A DNA stretch of 17,374 nt, from NCBI GenBank assembly GCA_009602725.1, contig WELB01000162.1, positions 1-17,374 of the forward strand. Reading direction: 5' to 3'. The position numbers and the translations under genes were made by a program. The notes below the pieces were generated by a model. That model was not told the origin of the DNA. It did not search any database and saw only the letters and a program-made list of their open reading frames with translations. Every line of letters starts with the position of its first letter. Positions within the stretch are counted from its first letter, which is position 1. This DNA is from Spirogloea muscicola (lineage: Eukaryota > Streptophyta > Zygnematophyceae > Spirogloeales > Spirogloeaceae). Positions 9,230 through 16,671 of this stretch are shown here, piece by piece.

Positions 9230-9303
9230 GAGCGGCTGTGAAAGCCAGCCAGATGCATACAGGTGTTCATGACGGAGCCACAGGCTAGACAGCCAGGGCG
9301 CTC
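9230..9303 (-). mobile_element. 3' UTR of the 9304 LINE copy with hairpin
   Basis: Reading leftwards from the stop codon at 9304, about 55 bases of unique sequence lead to GGCTGGCTTTCACAGCC (plus-strand 9234-9250 complement). This is a shortened form of the hairpin seen in the other copies. It is followed by a short spacer and then the minisatellite, the same order as in the 8829 copy. Confidence 0.6.
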
Positions 9304-10250
9304 TTAGTAACCCCGTGTCAGCGGTAGGAAGTCAGATGAGCTGAGGGGAGGAAGAGCAACCCCGCTGCGCAAGCCAGAGGCTGCTGCAAGGGCACGATCA
9401 GCGCCGCGATGCAAAGCAAGCGCTTGGGAACGCTGTAGCGACATAGACAAACGCATACGGTAGCAGGACACAAGACCCAAAGGCACCGAGCCACCGGGAA
9501 GGGCTGCACCCTGTTCCCGGCGCCGCTGGTCAGCTTGAGATGCCAGCAGCGAAAGTAACGAGGACCACCGACCCCCGTAACACCCATGGATGTCCATGGC
9601 CAGGGGGTAAAAGGTATCACCCGCCGGGTGGTCCTTGTACTTGTGCAGCTTCTTCCGTTCGGCTACCTTCACAGCGTAGCCGGTCTCAGAAGTAATGGGG
9701 CCCTTCGTCCGGAAGCTGTCGGTGAGGACAACGTCCATGAGGAGCCGCTTGCCACCTCCCAGGGGGACGCCGACCAGATCGACACGCCTCGTCCGAGGGA
9801 CCCCATTGCGGAGGAGGATGGGCATCACCCCAGTGCTCTCCAACGCCACTTGATATCCCGCCTCCTTGACGATGCCATACATGGCGTCACGTAGGAGGTT
9901 GTGGGAGCCCGTGCGCTCACTGCCTTTGGCACACCTGAGCATGTGGTCACCCATGAGCACTGCATCATGCTCAATAAGCCCACATTCACATTGGGTCACC
10001 CCTGCCAAGCACAGGGACGGTAAGCCAAGACGGCGGCGCATGGCATCAGAAAACAAAGCATTTTCCATCCGCAAGCCCGCATGCAAAGGCAAAGCGCGGA
10101 GCCACACAGACGCTCCCAGAGACGAAACAGGTAGGAGCCGAGCCTGGCCTCGAGCATCGCCTTGGAGGAGACTCCGGAGATGCTCCAGTGGTTGCTCGTC
10201 TGCAGCACGGGAAAACCGCGATTGAGCCTTAACATCAGAAACGTCAGCCC
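9304..10250 (-). pseudogene. C-terminal restriction-like endonuclease part of a non-LTR retrotransposon polyprotein
   Basis: The minus-strand frame is open from 10476 to the TAA at 9304; only about residues 75-390 look like retroelement sequence. A zinc motif Cys163-Cys165-His178-Cys182 (C-E-C-G ... G-D-H-M-L-R-C) is followed by S-H-N at 191-193. Next come T-R-R-V-D-L (Asp233), M-D-V-V-L-T-D (Asp248) and K-K-L-H-K-Y (275-280). This is the order found in the C-terminal PD-(D/E)XK-like endonuclease of R2/NeSL/CRE/Dualen-type LINEs: CCHC, RHN, R-P-D, D, KxxKY. The RT domain is absent, so this is a 5'-truncated copy. The domain has no stop or frameshift, so the insertion may be young or the ORF maintained. 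The upstream Pro-rich part (10251-10476) is probably read-through into GC-rich repeat DNA. Confidence 0.75.
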
Positions 10251-10254
10251 AGGC

Positions 10255-10620
10255 AGCAAAAGGAGGGGCGGGAGGGCTGGGGCATTGGGGGCTGGGACTG
10301 GGGAAGCTCGGCAGCCGGCAAGGCGCCCGGGGAGGGAAGAGGGGCGGGGGGCCTGGCGCAGCCTTGAGCGGGGCGCCCAAGGGAGCCGTGGAGCCTGGCA
10401 CAGCGGTGGCGGGGGGGGAATGGGGCCGCCGCCGTCGCCAGCCAGCACCGGCGCGGGCAGCGGGCGTGGGCGCCACAATGGTCGAGGGCAGAAGAAAGGC
10501 CTAAGGAGGATGACTGGGGGAGCTCGGCAGCCGGCAAGGCGCCCGGGGGGGGGGCCCCGGGGCCTGGCGCAGCCTTGAGCGGGGCGCCCCAGGAAGTCCC
10601 AGGGCCTGGCGCGGCCATGA
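10255..10620. repeat. GC-rich direct duplication, unit about 216 bp
   Basis: A block starting ACTGGGG(A/G)AGCTCGGCAG occurs at about 10297 and again at about 10513. It continues with CCGGCAAGGCGCCCGGGG and, after a variable G-rich stretch, GCCTGGCGCAGCCTTGAGCG. The two copies match closely for about 100 bp. The intervening DNA is very GC-rich. The minus-strand frame through copy one is Pro/Ala-rich and runs into the LINE endonuclease ORF. I see no gene of its own here. Confidence 0.75.
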
Positions 10621-10722
10621 GCGCGGCGGACCGAGCGCGCCAGCCGGCGGCGGCAAGGCTAGTCTGTGCTAGTCTGACTGCTGTCTGCCACCATGAGCGG
10701 AACTGCGTCTGTGCCGCCGTGA

Positions 10723-11520
10723 ATGGGGCGGTCTGTTGAGCCTGTGAAGAAGGGCCAACGTGCGATGGAGGACTCTTGCGGAAGAAGACAAGAATCTGAG
10801 GTTGTTGATCGCAGCAGACAGGAGCAGGAGCAGGAGCAGGAGAAGCCAGACCAAGAGAGCCTTAAGATGATGATCCCAACGGGAGGTTCGCTTCCTGCCC
10901 TTAGTCCCAAACTTTCAAGGACCACCGACTGGATAATGTGGAAGTTCAGGATGACCAAGATGCTGCAGTCGAGAATGTTTGGTATGCTGTAGTGCCGACT
11001 GCAGATCGAGGGCCATGCCGGCCTCTCTCAAGAGAGAATGCTGGAGCAGCAGCAATGCTAGTGGCAAACCTGGCCGATGAGAAAGTGATGGAGTTTTCAA
11101 ACAAGTCCCTGGCTAGCGGGATCTGGGAGCAAGTTTGAGAACAGAGGACTGACAGAGCTTACTAATCACAGCATGAGATTGCGTGACTTCAGGGAGGAGG
11201 AGGACGAGTCAGTGGTGGAGTTAGTGAAACAGAGTAGAAGTCTTGGCTCTTCAGCTACAAGACATTTGGGAAGGAGGTTCCAGCAAGACACCAGATTCTT
11301 CCCATTCTGATGGGACTTTTACAGGAGTATGATGCTCCTCGAGACTCGTTTCAGATTGTTGACAGGGGATGTTTTGACCGTAGACTATGTGCTGGCTCGC
11401 CTTCTACATAATGAGCGAGCATCGGGCGAGCAAAAGCGCCATCTGACAGGAGATTTCACAGGACATCTGCCAGGAAATCCGGCAGGCTCTGACAGCTGCG
11501 GAGACGGCTTTGATGGCTAG
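10723..11520 (+). pseudogene. copia gag remnant
   Basis: The frame from 10723 ends in D-W-I-M-W-K-F-R-M-T-K-M-L-Q-S-R, the N-terminal gag signature of plant-type copia elements. After a frameshift, A-A-A-M-L-V-A-N-L-A-D-E-K-V and I-W-E-Q follow. Later segments match R-L-R-D-F-R-E-E-E-D-E-S-V, L-L-Q-E-Y-D-A-P-R-D-S-F, and the L-T-V-D-Y-V-L-A-R-L-L-H-N-E helix. The N-terminus holds a Gln/Glu tract from (CAGGAG)4 at 10819-10842. At least three frame changes and several stops make it non-functional. Confidence 0.72.
10819..10842 (+). repeat. (CAGGAG)4 microsatellite
   Basis: Four perfect CAGGAG units encode an alternating Gln-Glu tract in the gag remnant frame. Confidence 0.85.
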
Positions 11521-11639
11521 ACAGGAATCTGAACGACATCTGCGACAACACCTGGACCAGTCCAGGTGTGCAACAGAGCGTAGTTGCGGAACCATGGGAT
11601 CGCACAGTGATGGAACTAATGCGAATGTCAGGGAACGTC

Positions 11640-12480
11640 TCACCTTTATGACATTGAAGATGTTGTCTGTGTTGAAAGAGTCACGATGAAGCAGATAATA
11701 TTTGAAGAGCCAGACTTCATTCATGACAGTGTCTTATCAAGAAATTCTCCTGATATTGATGAACCTACAGCCATTTCTTCACAAGCTGATGTGCAGAGAG
11801 ACAGGGGGAGACCATTTCAGGAGCGCCTATCAACGAAATTCAGGATCTACCTTTCAAACAGGGGGACAACATATCAGAAGTGCCTATTTACCATATTTCA
11901 GGACCTACCAAACGTACGACGATCATTGAGAACAAAAACGAGGATACCTGTTATCATTTTGGACAACCTGCCAAGGTACTTCCTTCTTTTATGATAATGA
12001 TATGACACACCATCTTGCTTGCAAGCAGCTCTGAGTTCTCTAAGTTTTCCACATGTACTGCAATAGAAGCAAGCGATTGCCGATGAGATGCATTCCTTAC
12101 TTAAGAATGAAACGTGGCTATCAGAAGGCTTACTTGCAGGAAGAAAGGCAATAGGGAACAAGTGGGTCTTCAAATTGAAGCGAAATTTTGATGGAGGTAT
12201 TGACAAGTTCAAAGCCAGGTTGTGTCAAAAGGTTGGCCCAATAAGAAGGTATTGATTCAAATGAAACGCTTGCTCCAAAACTGAAACTTACATCTTCGAG
12301 AGTGCTGTTATCACTTCCATATGCTTATCATGTTTCAATCTCGACATACATCAAATGGACTTACGAACTGCATTTCTGAATGAAGATTTTAGAAGAGAAG
12401 AGGAATCTTACATGCAACAACCTGAGGGCCAAGCTGTGCAGGGACAGGAAGGTCTTAATTTCAAACTACAAGAATCGTTA
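11640..12480 (+). pseudogene. copia integrase tail, linker and reverse transcriptase remnant
   Basis: At about 11690-11720 the Q-I-I-F-E-E segment resembles the R-D-V-x-F-D-E motif after copia integrase. From about 12060 the frame gives Q-A-I-A-D-E-M-H-S-L-L-K-N-E-T-W, G-R-K-A-I-G-N-K-W-V-F-K-L-K-R-N, then D-K-F-K-A-R-L. After a shift come D-I-H-Q-M-D-L-R-T-A-F-L-N-E-D and S-Y-M-Q-Q-P-E-G. These are consecutive landmarks of the copia RT N-terminal half. The Y-V-D-D box is not clearly kept downstream. Confidence 0.8.
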
Positions 12481-12719
12481 CACGGTCCAAGTGCCAAAGG
12501 CTTGGTAACAATGCACTGACCAGTTCCCATTGCAGAACGGTATTTGTAGATGCCATTCTGAGCATACCATCTGCGTGAAGGGGTCAGGTATTGAGAGACT
12601 CATCCTTGCCCTGTATGTTGGTGGCGTGCTGACACTATGCAAGAACAGCAGAGAATCTGAGAAAGCCAAATAAGTCTCAACTTCAGAGTTCGAAATGTCA
12701 AATCAAGGAGAAGTCAAAC

Positions 12720-13060
12720 TAATATCAGGATTGCATGTTGTAAGAGATCGAAAATTAGTGCAGATTGATTAGACTTGCTACACACAAGCTGTTCTTGAGA
12801 AGTTCTCCATGCAGGATTGCAAGCCAGCGTCTACCCCTCTTGGACACAGGCGTTCGTCGTACTAAGCATGAATGTCCGCAGACAGAGCAAGAGCAGAAGG
12901 AGATGATATCCATACCCTATGAAGAAGCAATATGCAAATCACCTACATTACATCTAGGGAGCACATACAGCAAAAGTAAGTACGCTTTGAGTACTGTAGT
13001 ACAGTGGATCAGGTGCCGGATATGCTTACCAATGCCAGTCTAAGTCAAGTTCGACTTGTG
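12720..13060 (+). pseudogene. copia RT/RNase H C-terminal remnant
   Basis: Around 12800 the translation reads E-K-F-S-M-Q-D-C-K-P-A-S-T-P-L, the conserved segment between RT and RNase H of copia polyproteins. The final E-Y-C-S-T-V-D-Q-V-P-D-M-L-T motif lies at about 12985-13030, before the polypurine tract. Most of RNase H in between is missing or unrecognisable. Confidence 0.7.
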
Positions 13061-13109
13061 TCGTGTGCAGAGCACAGCAGGTTTGCTGGCCCAACTCTAC
13101 AAGGGGGAG

Positions 13110-13270
13110 TGTGGGAGCTGGATCGCTAGCCAGGCACCGGGCTTTAATGAGGTACAGGAGGAGACCCACCAACTCAGGCTTGGGCAACCTGAAAAATCCC
13201 AAGTTAGTGCTCTGCAAGGTCGGAGGAGATGGAGGGGGTGACTGAGGTGGCAGCAGGTCCATTTGCCACA
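13110..13270 (-). repeat. Short copia LTR, 161 bp, minus orientation
   Basis: On the minus strand the block begins TGTGGCAAATGGACC and ends GCGATCCAGCTCCCACA, so it has TG...CA ends. It matches the block at 14793-14945 on the plus strand over its whole length, including CCACCTCAGTCACC, ATCTCCTCCGACCT, CAGGTTGCCCAAGCCTG and CCCGGTGCCTGGC. A polypurine tract lies directly outside both ends, facing inward from each side. It is therefore shared by two oppositely oriented elements. Confidence 0.8.
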
Positions 13271-13650
13271 CTCCCCCTTGGAGAGTTGGGCCAGGACACC
13301 TGCCTGTGCTCTGCAGAAGTCGAATATGAGTTTGGGGATGGCCTTGGTAAGCATATCCGCCACCTGATCTGCTGTACTACAGTACTCAAAGTACTGCTTT
13401 CTGCTGAACGTGCTCCCTAATGAGATGATACCGAATGACAATATGCTTTTGTGCGTTAATGAAAGATTGGGTTTACTATCAGGGCAAGACTGCCTTGTAC
13501 ATTGATCAAAAACTGTCCTTGAAGGTTGTTGCAGATTAAGTTCAAGCTCAAGTAGTCGTAAGCAGATTGCCTCTTTGACTGCGTGCGTTAGCACCCTGTA
13601 CTCAGCCTCTGTCGACGAAAGCGCAACTTTTTATCGTTTCGTACCAGCTA
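13271..13650 (-). pseudogene. copia RNase H C-terminal fragment, minus strand
   Basis: Reading leftwards, the minus strand gives V-A-L-S-S-T-E-A-E-Y-R (about 13625-13593), the signature of copia RNase H. H-A-V-K-E-A-I-C-L-R and E-Y-C-S-T-A-D-Q-V-A-D-M-L-T-K follow. About 100 codons are open from 13594. The end carries CCAAGGGGGAG directly before the LTR at 13270. It is the C-terminal end of an element otherwise missing or rearranged. Confidence 0.82.
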
Positions 13651-13667
13651 GTAGGAAAGCTATTTCT

Positions 13668-14792
13668 TGCACATGGTTGTTCAAAGGTGAAGTGAAGGGA
13701 GATGGGTCTGTGAGATAGATATAAAGCACGTCTTGTGGCTGAAGGCTTTGCTCAGAAAGAAGGTGTAGACCACAGCAGAACATCTGCTCCTGTTGTCAAG
13801 AACATGCGGTGAGGAGCGTGCTAGCCATGGCTGCTACATATGACTTGGCAATAAATCAGATGAAGATTTCGATTGGCCAATGCAGACCTTGACGAAGAAC
13901 TTCACATGCAGCAACCCACAGGTTTTGAGGTGATAGGCAAAGAGAGAATAAAGTCCGCAAGCTCAGAGAAGCACTGTATAGTCTTCAACAGGCGCCCAGG
14001 GCTTGGTATGCACAGGTCGATACTTTCCTTCTGAACCGAGGCTTTGAGAGACCTGAGGCTGATCACAGTGTGTACGTAAAGGAGCAACCTGCTGAAGTAA
14101 TCCTTGCACTGTATGTTGATGATCTGAGTTGTCTGGGAGACTCAGCTAATGAGATGAAAAGAACAAAGCAATAGCTGAGTAGTAGATTATAAACAGATCT
14201 TGGGCCCTTAGAGTATTTCTTGGGAATTCAGTGAAGAGAGATAGAAGCAAGTGTTGTAAGATTGGGATCGTCAAAGTCCATATCTGAGAACCTTTCATCC
14301 TGGACGCCTTGGTATGCAAGACTGCAACCCTGTCTCAACCCCACAGGCTATTGAACAAACTTTGAGCAAGGATCAAAGATACAAGAAGGATCAAGACAGA
14401 CAACAGATTTACAGGGAGGCAGTGAAATGTTCTTTGAGCAGCACGTCAGATATAGCAGTAGCTGTGGGAGTAGTTACTCAAGTTGTACATCGAACGTATC
14501 AGTGTTGTCAGTTTCGCTGGTAGAAGTCACATCAAAGTAGAAACAAAGAGTGTGGTGATGATAGCACTTGACAACAGAAAGCATCTTCATGAATAATCAA
14601 GAACGAAGGTGAGACCAAAGCAGAGGTCCCACAAAGAAGTCGAAAGAGAGCAAGCAGCGCGCAAACATTGGACCAAAGAAGGCCACGGACGCTGTAGTGC
14701 TGTACCCCATGCTGTGCCCGCTTTGATCTGCAATTCAAGTAGGTGAAGGATGAATACCGGTATCGCGTCTAGCGGAGAAGAGTACATCAGAC
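13668..14792 (+). pseudogene. copia reverse transcriptase remnant, plus strand
   Basis: Plus-strand segments read T-W-L-F-K-G-E-V-K-G-D-G-S, Y-K-A-R-L-V-A-E-G-F-A-Q-K-E-G-V-D and M-A-A-T-Y-D-L-A-I-N-Q-M. Later come L-R-E-A-L-Y-S-L-Q-Q-A-P-R-A-W-Y (about 13955-14005), L-A-L-Y-V-D-D-L-S (about 14104-14130) and G-P-L-E-Y-F-L-G-I-Q. A M-Q-D-C-N-P-V-S-T-P segment lies near 14314. The catalytic Y-V-D-D is intact, but at least four frameshifts or stops break the ORF. RNase H is barely visible after 14400. The LTR at 14793 follows. Confidence 0.82.
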
Positions 14793-14945
14793 TGGCATTG
14801 GACCTGCCACCTCAGTCACCTCCCCATCTCCTCCGACCTCGGCAGAGCACCAAATCAAGTCATGCAGGTTGCCCAAGCCTGCGTCGCTGGGTCTCCTGGT
14901 TGCTTCACCAAGGCCCGGTGCCTGGCCAGCGATCCGACTCACACA
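14793..14945 (+). repeat. Short copia LTR, 153 bp, plus orientation
   Basis: The block begins TGGCATTGGACCTGCC and ends GCGATCCGACTCACACA. It is homologous to the reverse complement of 13110-13270. It lies downstream of the plus-strand RT remnant, where a 3' LTR is expected. The polypurine tract before it is degraded. Confidence 0.78.
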
Positions 14946-15137
14946 GCCCGGACGACTCGCACGTCAAAGAACGTCGTGTCGTTTATTGCACGACGTGTTG
15001 CCTCGATAGTATGATCCGATCGCCCAGACTCTCGATTTCTCAGACCATATTCTCCAAGAGTTGAAAGACTAAAAGTAGGTCGATTTCAGTCACGACAGCT
15101 GCCACATAATAAGCGTTGGGCACTCCAAGACGCACGC
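14946..15137. other. Unique sequence between LTR and tRNA gene
   Basis: No gene is seen. ACGTCGTG (14971-14978) and CACGACGT (14989-14996) form an 8-bp hairpin with a 10-nt loop. The rest has no repeat I recognise. Confidence 0.5.
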
Positions 15138-15217
15138 GATCGGATGGCCGAGCGGTCTAAGGCGCTGGAGTAAGGTTCCAGTCCGAAAGGGCGCGGGTTC
15201 AAATCCCGCTCCGGTCA
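15138..15217 (+). tRNA. tRNA-Leu (anticodon AAG)
   Basis: An 80-nt type II tRNA folds as follows. The acceptor stem GATCGGA pairs with TCCGGTC (one T-G wobble) and is followed by discriminator A. The D-arm contains the A-box sequence TGGCCGAGCGGTCTAAGGC. The anticodon stem CTGGA/TCCAG encloses loop GTAAGGT with anticodon AAG. The variable arm TCCGAAAGGG forms a small hairpin. The T-arm GCGGG-TTCAAAT-CCCGC carries the B box. There is no intron and no encoded CCA. A TTTT at 15228-15231 is a suitable Pol III terminator. It reads CUU codons by A34-to-inosine modification. Confidence 0.93.
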
Positions 15218-15357
15218 AGCGCTGAACTTTTAACATGAGCCGCCCGATCCGGGGCGATCCGGCGATCCGGGTCCCGCTTTCGGGGTCCCCCCCCCCCCCC
15301 CGCGTCCCGGGCCGTCCGTCGCACCAGATGGCGGACGACATGTGAGACGCCCTCGGA
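15218..15357. other. Region downstream of tRNA with GATCCGG repeats and a poly-C run
   Basis: GATCCGG occurs three times within 15246-15270, and a run of about 15 C's lies at 15287-15301. There is no coding sequence. The minus-strand frame across this region and the tRNA is an artefact. Confidence 0.6.
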
Positions 15358-15391
15358 TGGGCTGGCTTTGCTGCTTAACAGGGGTTACTGA
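15358..15391 (+). mobile_element. Tiny LINE 3' end stub next to half a hairpin
   Basis: TGGGCTGGCTTTGCTG is the left half of the LINE hairpin. It is joined directly to codons for L-L-N-R-G-Y-stop, the conserved LINE C-terminus, with TGA ending at about 15391. Two pieces of the element family are therefore fused here. Confidence 0.55.
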
Positions 15392-15418
15392 CTAATACGC
15401 ACTCGCTCCGATTCTTGT

Positions 15419-15715
15419 TGTGCTTGGTTTTCGCCTTGCATCTGCGTGCTGGCCGTGCTCTCGCTGCGGCCTCCGGCTTTCGTCAGGGGGATAGTTTCCG
15501 GCAGCTAGTCTGTCGGATGTGAGGCTTCTCACTCGGAACTACTCAGTGGTCCATCCTCCCCCGCTCTGCCATAGCCTCTTCTGGACCCGCAGTCGCTGCT
15601 TAGCTTGTACTTTGGCCCCTTCGAACCTTGTTAATTCTTTTCGGGCTGGCTTCTCACAGCCCTTGCCCCCATTGGGAGAGCCACTTCTTGTTTTTCTTAG
15701 CCCTTCTCCTGGCCG
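15419..15715 (+). mobile_element. RLE-type LINE 3' end (copy 3) with 3' UTR hairpin
   Basis: The plus strand reads F-A-L-H-L-R-A-G-R-A-L-A-A-A-S-G-F-R-Q-G (about 15427-15486), almost the same as the copy ending at 17248. After a frameshift comes S-D-V-R-L-L-T-R-N-Y, where the stop codon has changed to TCA (about 15543). The 3' UTR follows with TTAATTCTTTT and the hairpin GGGCTGG-CTTCTCA-CAGCCC at 15643-15662. Only about 40 codons of the ORF remain. Confidence 0.7.
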
Positions 15716-15800
15716 TTCGAAGGGTGGCCAGAAACGAGAGAAAGGGCGCGCCCATTGGGGATGGGGCTGGAAAAAGCCAGCCCAGAAAAGAATGGACAAA
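15632..15800. repeat. Tail-to-tail inverted pair of LINE 3' UTRs
   Basis: The left arm has TTCTTTT-CGGGCTGGCTTCTC (15636-15656) and the CCCATTGGGAGAGCC block. The right arm is its inverted partner, with GCCCATTGGGGATGGGGCTGG (15750-15770) and CCAGCCCAGAAAAGAATGGA (15777-15796). The centre near 15715-15730 is CTGGCCGTTCGAAGGGTGGCCAG-like. The whole could fold into a long cruciform. Confidence 0.7.
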
Positions 15801-15957
15801 CAAGAGCCCGCCGCGCCCGGGCGGCTTGCCCCCCCCCCTGCCCGCCTGCAGGCGGACCCGGCGCCCTGCCCCACACCCACATGCATGCAACACAAGCTTT
15901 TGCACCGCACCGCACCCCCCCTCCCCCAAACCCCCCCGATCAGCGCTCACCGCGCCC

Positions 15958-15981
15958 GCCGCCGCCGCCGCCGCCGCCGCC
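15958..15981. repeat. (GCC)8 microsatellite
   Basis: Eight perfect GCC units, followed by GCGGCGCCC. Confidence 0.9.
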
Positions 15982-16241
15982 GCGGCGCCCTCCGGCAGGT
16001 GCGGCGGGCGTAGGTGGTAGCGAGTGGGAAGGCGAGAATGGTGGCGGGCAAAGGCCGGGGTCCGTCAATTGGGTGGGAGCAAGGGCCTGGCGCCCGGGAG
16101 GTGGCTTCCTGCCGACGGGCCGGAACGGCCTGGCGGCGCCTGGAAGGCCCGCCCGGAAGCCCGTAACGGGCGGCCGAGCAGCCGCGGGCTCCTGACGGCA
16201 CGAAGGGGCCTGGCTGGTGGTGGAGTCGGCCCGTCGGGCCC

Positions 16242-16288
16242 CCTCGTCTCGCCTCGTCTCGTCGCCGCTCCCCACGTCTCGTCTCGCC
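16242..16288. repeat. CTCGT-type imperfect tandem repeat
   Basis: CTCGTCTCGCCTCGTCTCGT and a second GTCTCGTCTCG block make an imperfect pentanucleotide repeat. Confidence 0.7.
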
Positions 16289-16334
16289 GCTTGGAGTGAC
16301 TGACGCGCAGAAGTCACCAGGCAGGCCCCACCCC

Positions 16335-16500
16335 CTCCTCTGGGCTGGCCTTCTCACAGCCATTGCCGTCAACTGCAAGAGCTGTTCTTTCCTATCACAG
16401 TTTTTCCTTAGCCACCTTAGCATTGAAGAAAGAAGAAAGTGCGCGCCCATAGAGAAGAGGGGCTGGCAAAGCCAGCCCAAAAACAATGGACAATGTCCAA
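16335..16500. repeat. Second tail-to-tail inverted pair of LINE 3' UTR hairpins
   Basis: The left hairpin is GGGCTG-GCCTTCTCA-CAGCC (16342-16361, plus orientation). The right one is a perfect 8-bp stem GGGCTGGC-AAA-GCCAGCCC (16460-16478, minus orientation), followed by AAAAACAATGGACAAT. The right half belongs to the 3' UTR of the minus-strand stub at 16566. The inner arms are more diverged than in 15632-15800. Confidence 0.65.
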
Positions 16501-16565
16501 AGCCAACAAGAAAGAGGTGCCGAAAAAGGACTACGCTACCGAACACGACAACATACTAGGGAAGC

Positions 16566-16606
16566 TCAATACCCGCGAGTGAGCAACATCAGGTCAGAGT
16601 AGCTCG
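16566..16606 (-). mobile_element. RLE-type LINE 3' end stub (copy 4)
   Basis: The minus strand reads S-S-Y-S-D-L-M-L-L-T-R-G-Y-stop, matching the last 13 residues of the copy at 17248. Its 3' UTR runs leftwards to the hairpin at 16478-16460. Just upstream in sense lies inverted 3' UTR sequence (16607-16666), so the stub is only about 40 bp. Confidence 0.7.
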
Positions 16607-16671
16607 ATGCACCTCTTTCTTTGGCTTGGGATATTGTCCATTCTTTTTGGGCTGGCTTTGCCAGCCACTCT
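16607..16671 (+). repeat. LINE 3' UTR hairpin segment, plus orientation
   Basis: GCACCTCTTTCTTTGGCTTG, then ATTGTCCATTCTTTTTGG and the stem GGCTGGC-TTT-GCCAGCC (16650-16666). Its reverse complement matches 16460-16525, so the two arms flank the stub at 16566-16606 as an inverted repeat of about 70 bp. Confidence 0.7.

Larger units (their letters stand above)
10690..13109 (+). mobile_element. Degenerate Ty1/copia element, plus strand, with integrase largely deleted
   Basis: Plus-strand fragments run in order: gag (about 10723-11520), the integrase tail and linker (about 11640-11990), RT (about 12040-12480), and a C-terminal RNase H region (about 12720-13060). The 3' end carries a polypurine tract CAAGGGGGAG (13100-13109) directly before TGTGG of the LTR. 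Stops and frameshifts occur throughout. Only about 120 bp separate gag from the integrase tail, so protease and integrase core are missing. No 5' LTR was found near 10690. Confidence 0.8.
15801..16320. other. GC-rich low-complexity region, no convincing gene
   Basis: This stretch contains C-runs, (GCC)8 at 15958-15981, and a CTCGT-type repeat at 16242-16288. Open frames on both strands are long but Pro/Arg/Gly-rich with no motif I recognise. It could hide a GC-rich exon or a promoter, but nothing visible supports one. Confidence 0.5.

Noticed and set aside
10690-10720. 5' LTR or primer-binding site for the plus-strand copia
   Set aside because: Neither the 155-bp LTR sequence nor a tRNA-iMet type primer site can be seen there; only a short GCTAGTCTG duplication.
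11898-12212. Minus-strand 104-codon frame
   Set aside because: It is antisense to clear plus-strand copia RT motifs.
15090-15341. Minus-strand 83-codon protein with G-F-E-P-A
   Set aside because: It is the antisense of the tRNA-Leu gene, a well-known type of spurious prediction.
15940-16546. Long frames on both strands in the GC-rich region
   Set aside because: They run through (GCC)n, CTCGT repeats and LINE 3' UTR hairpins and show no domain.
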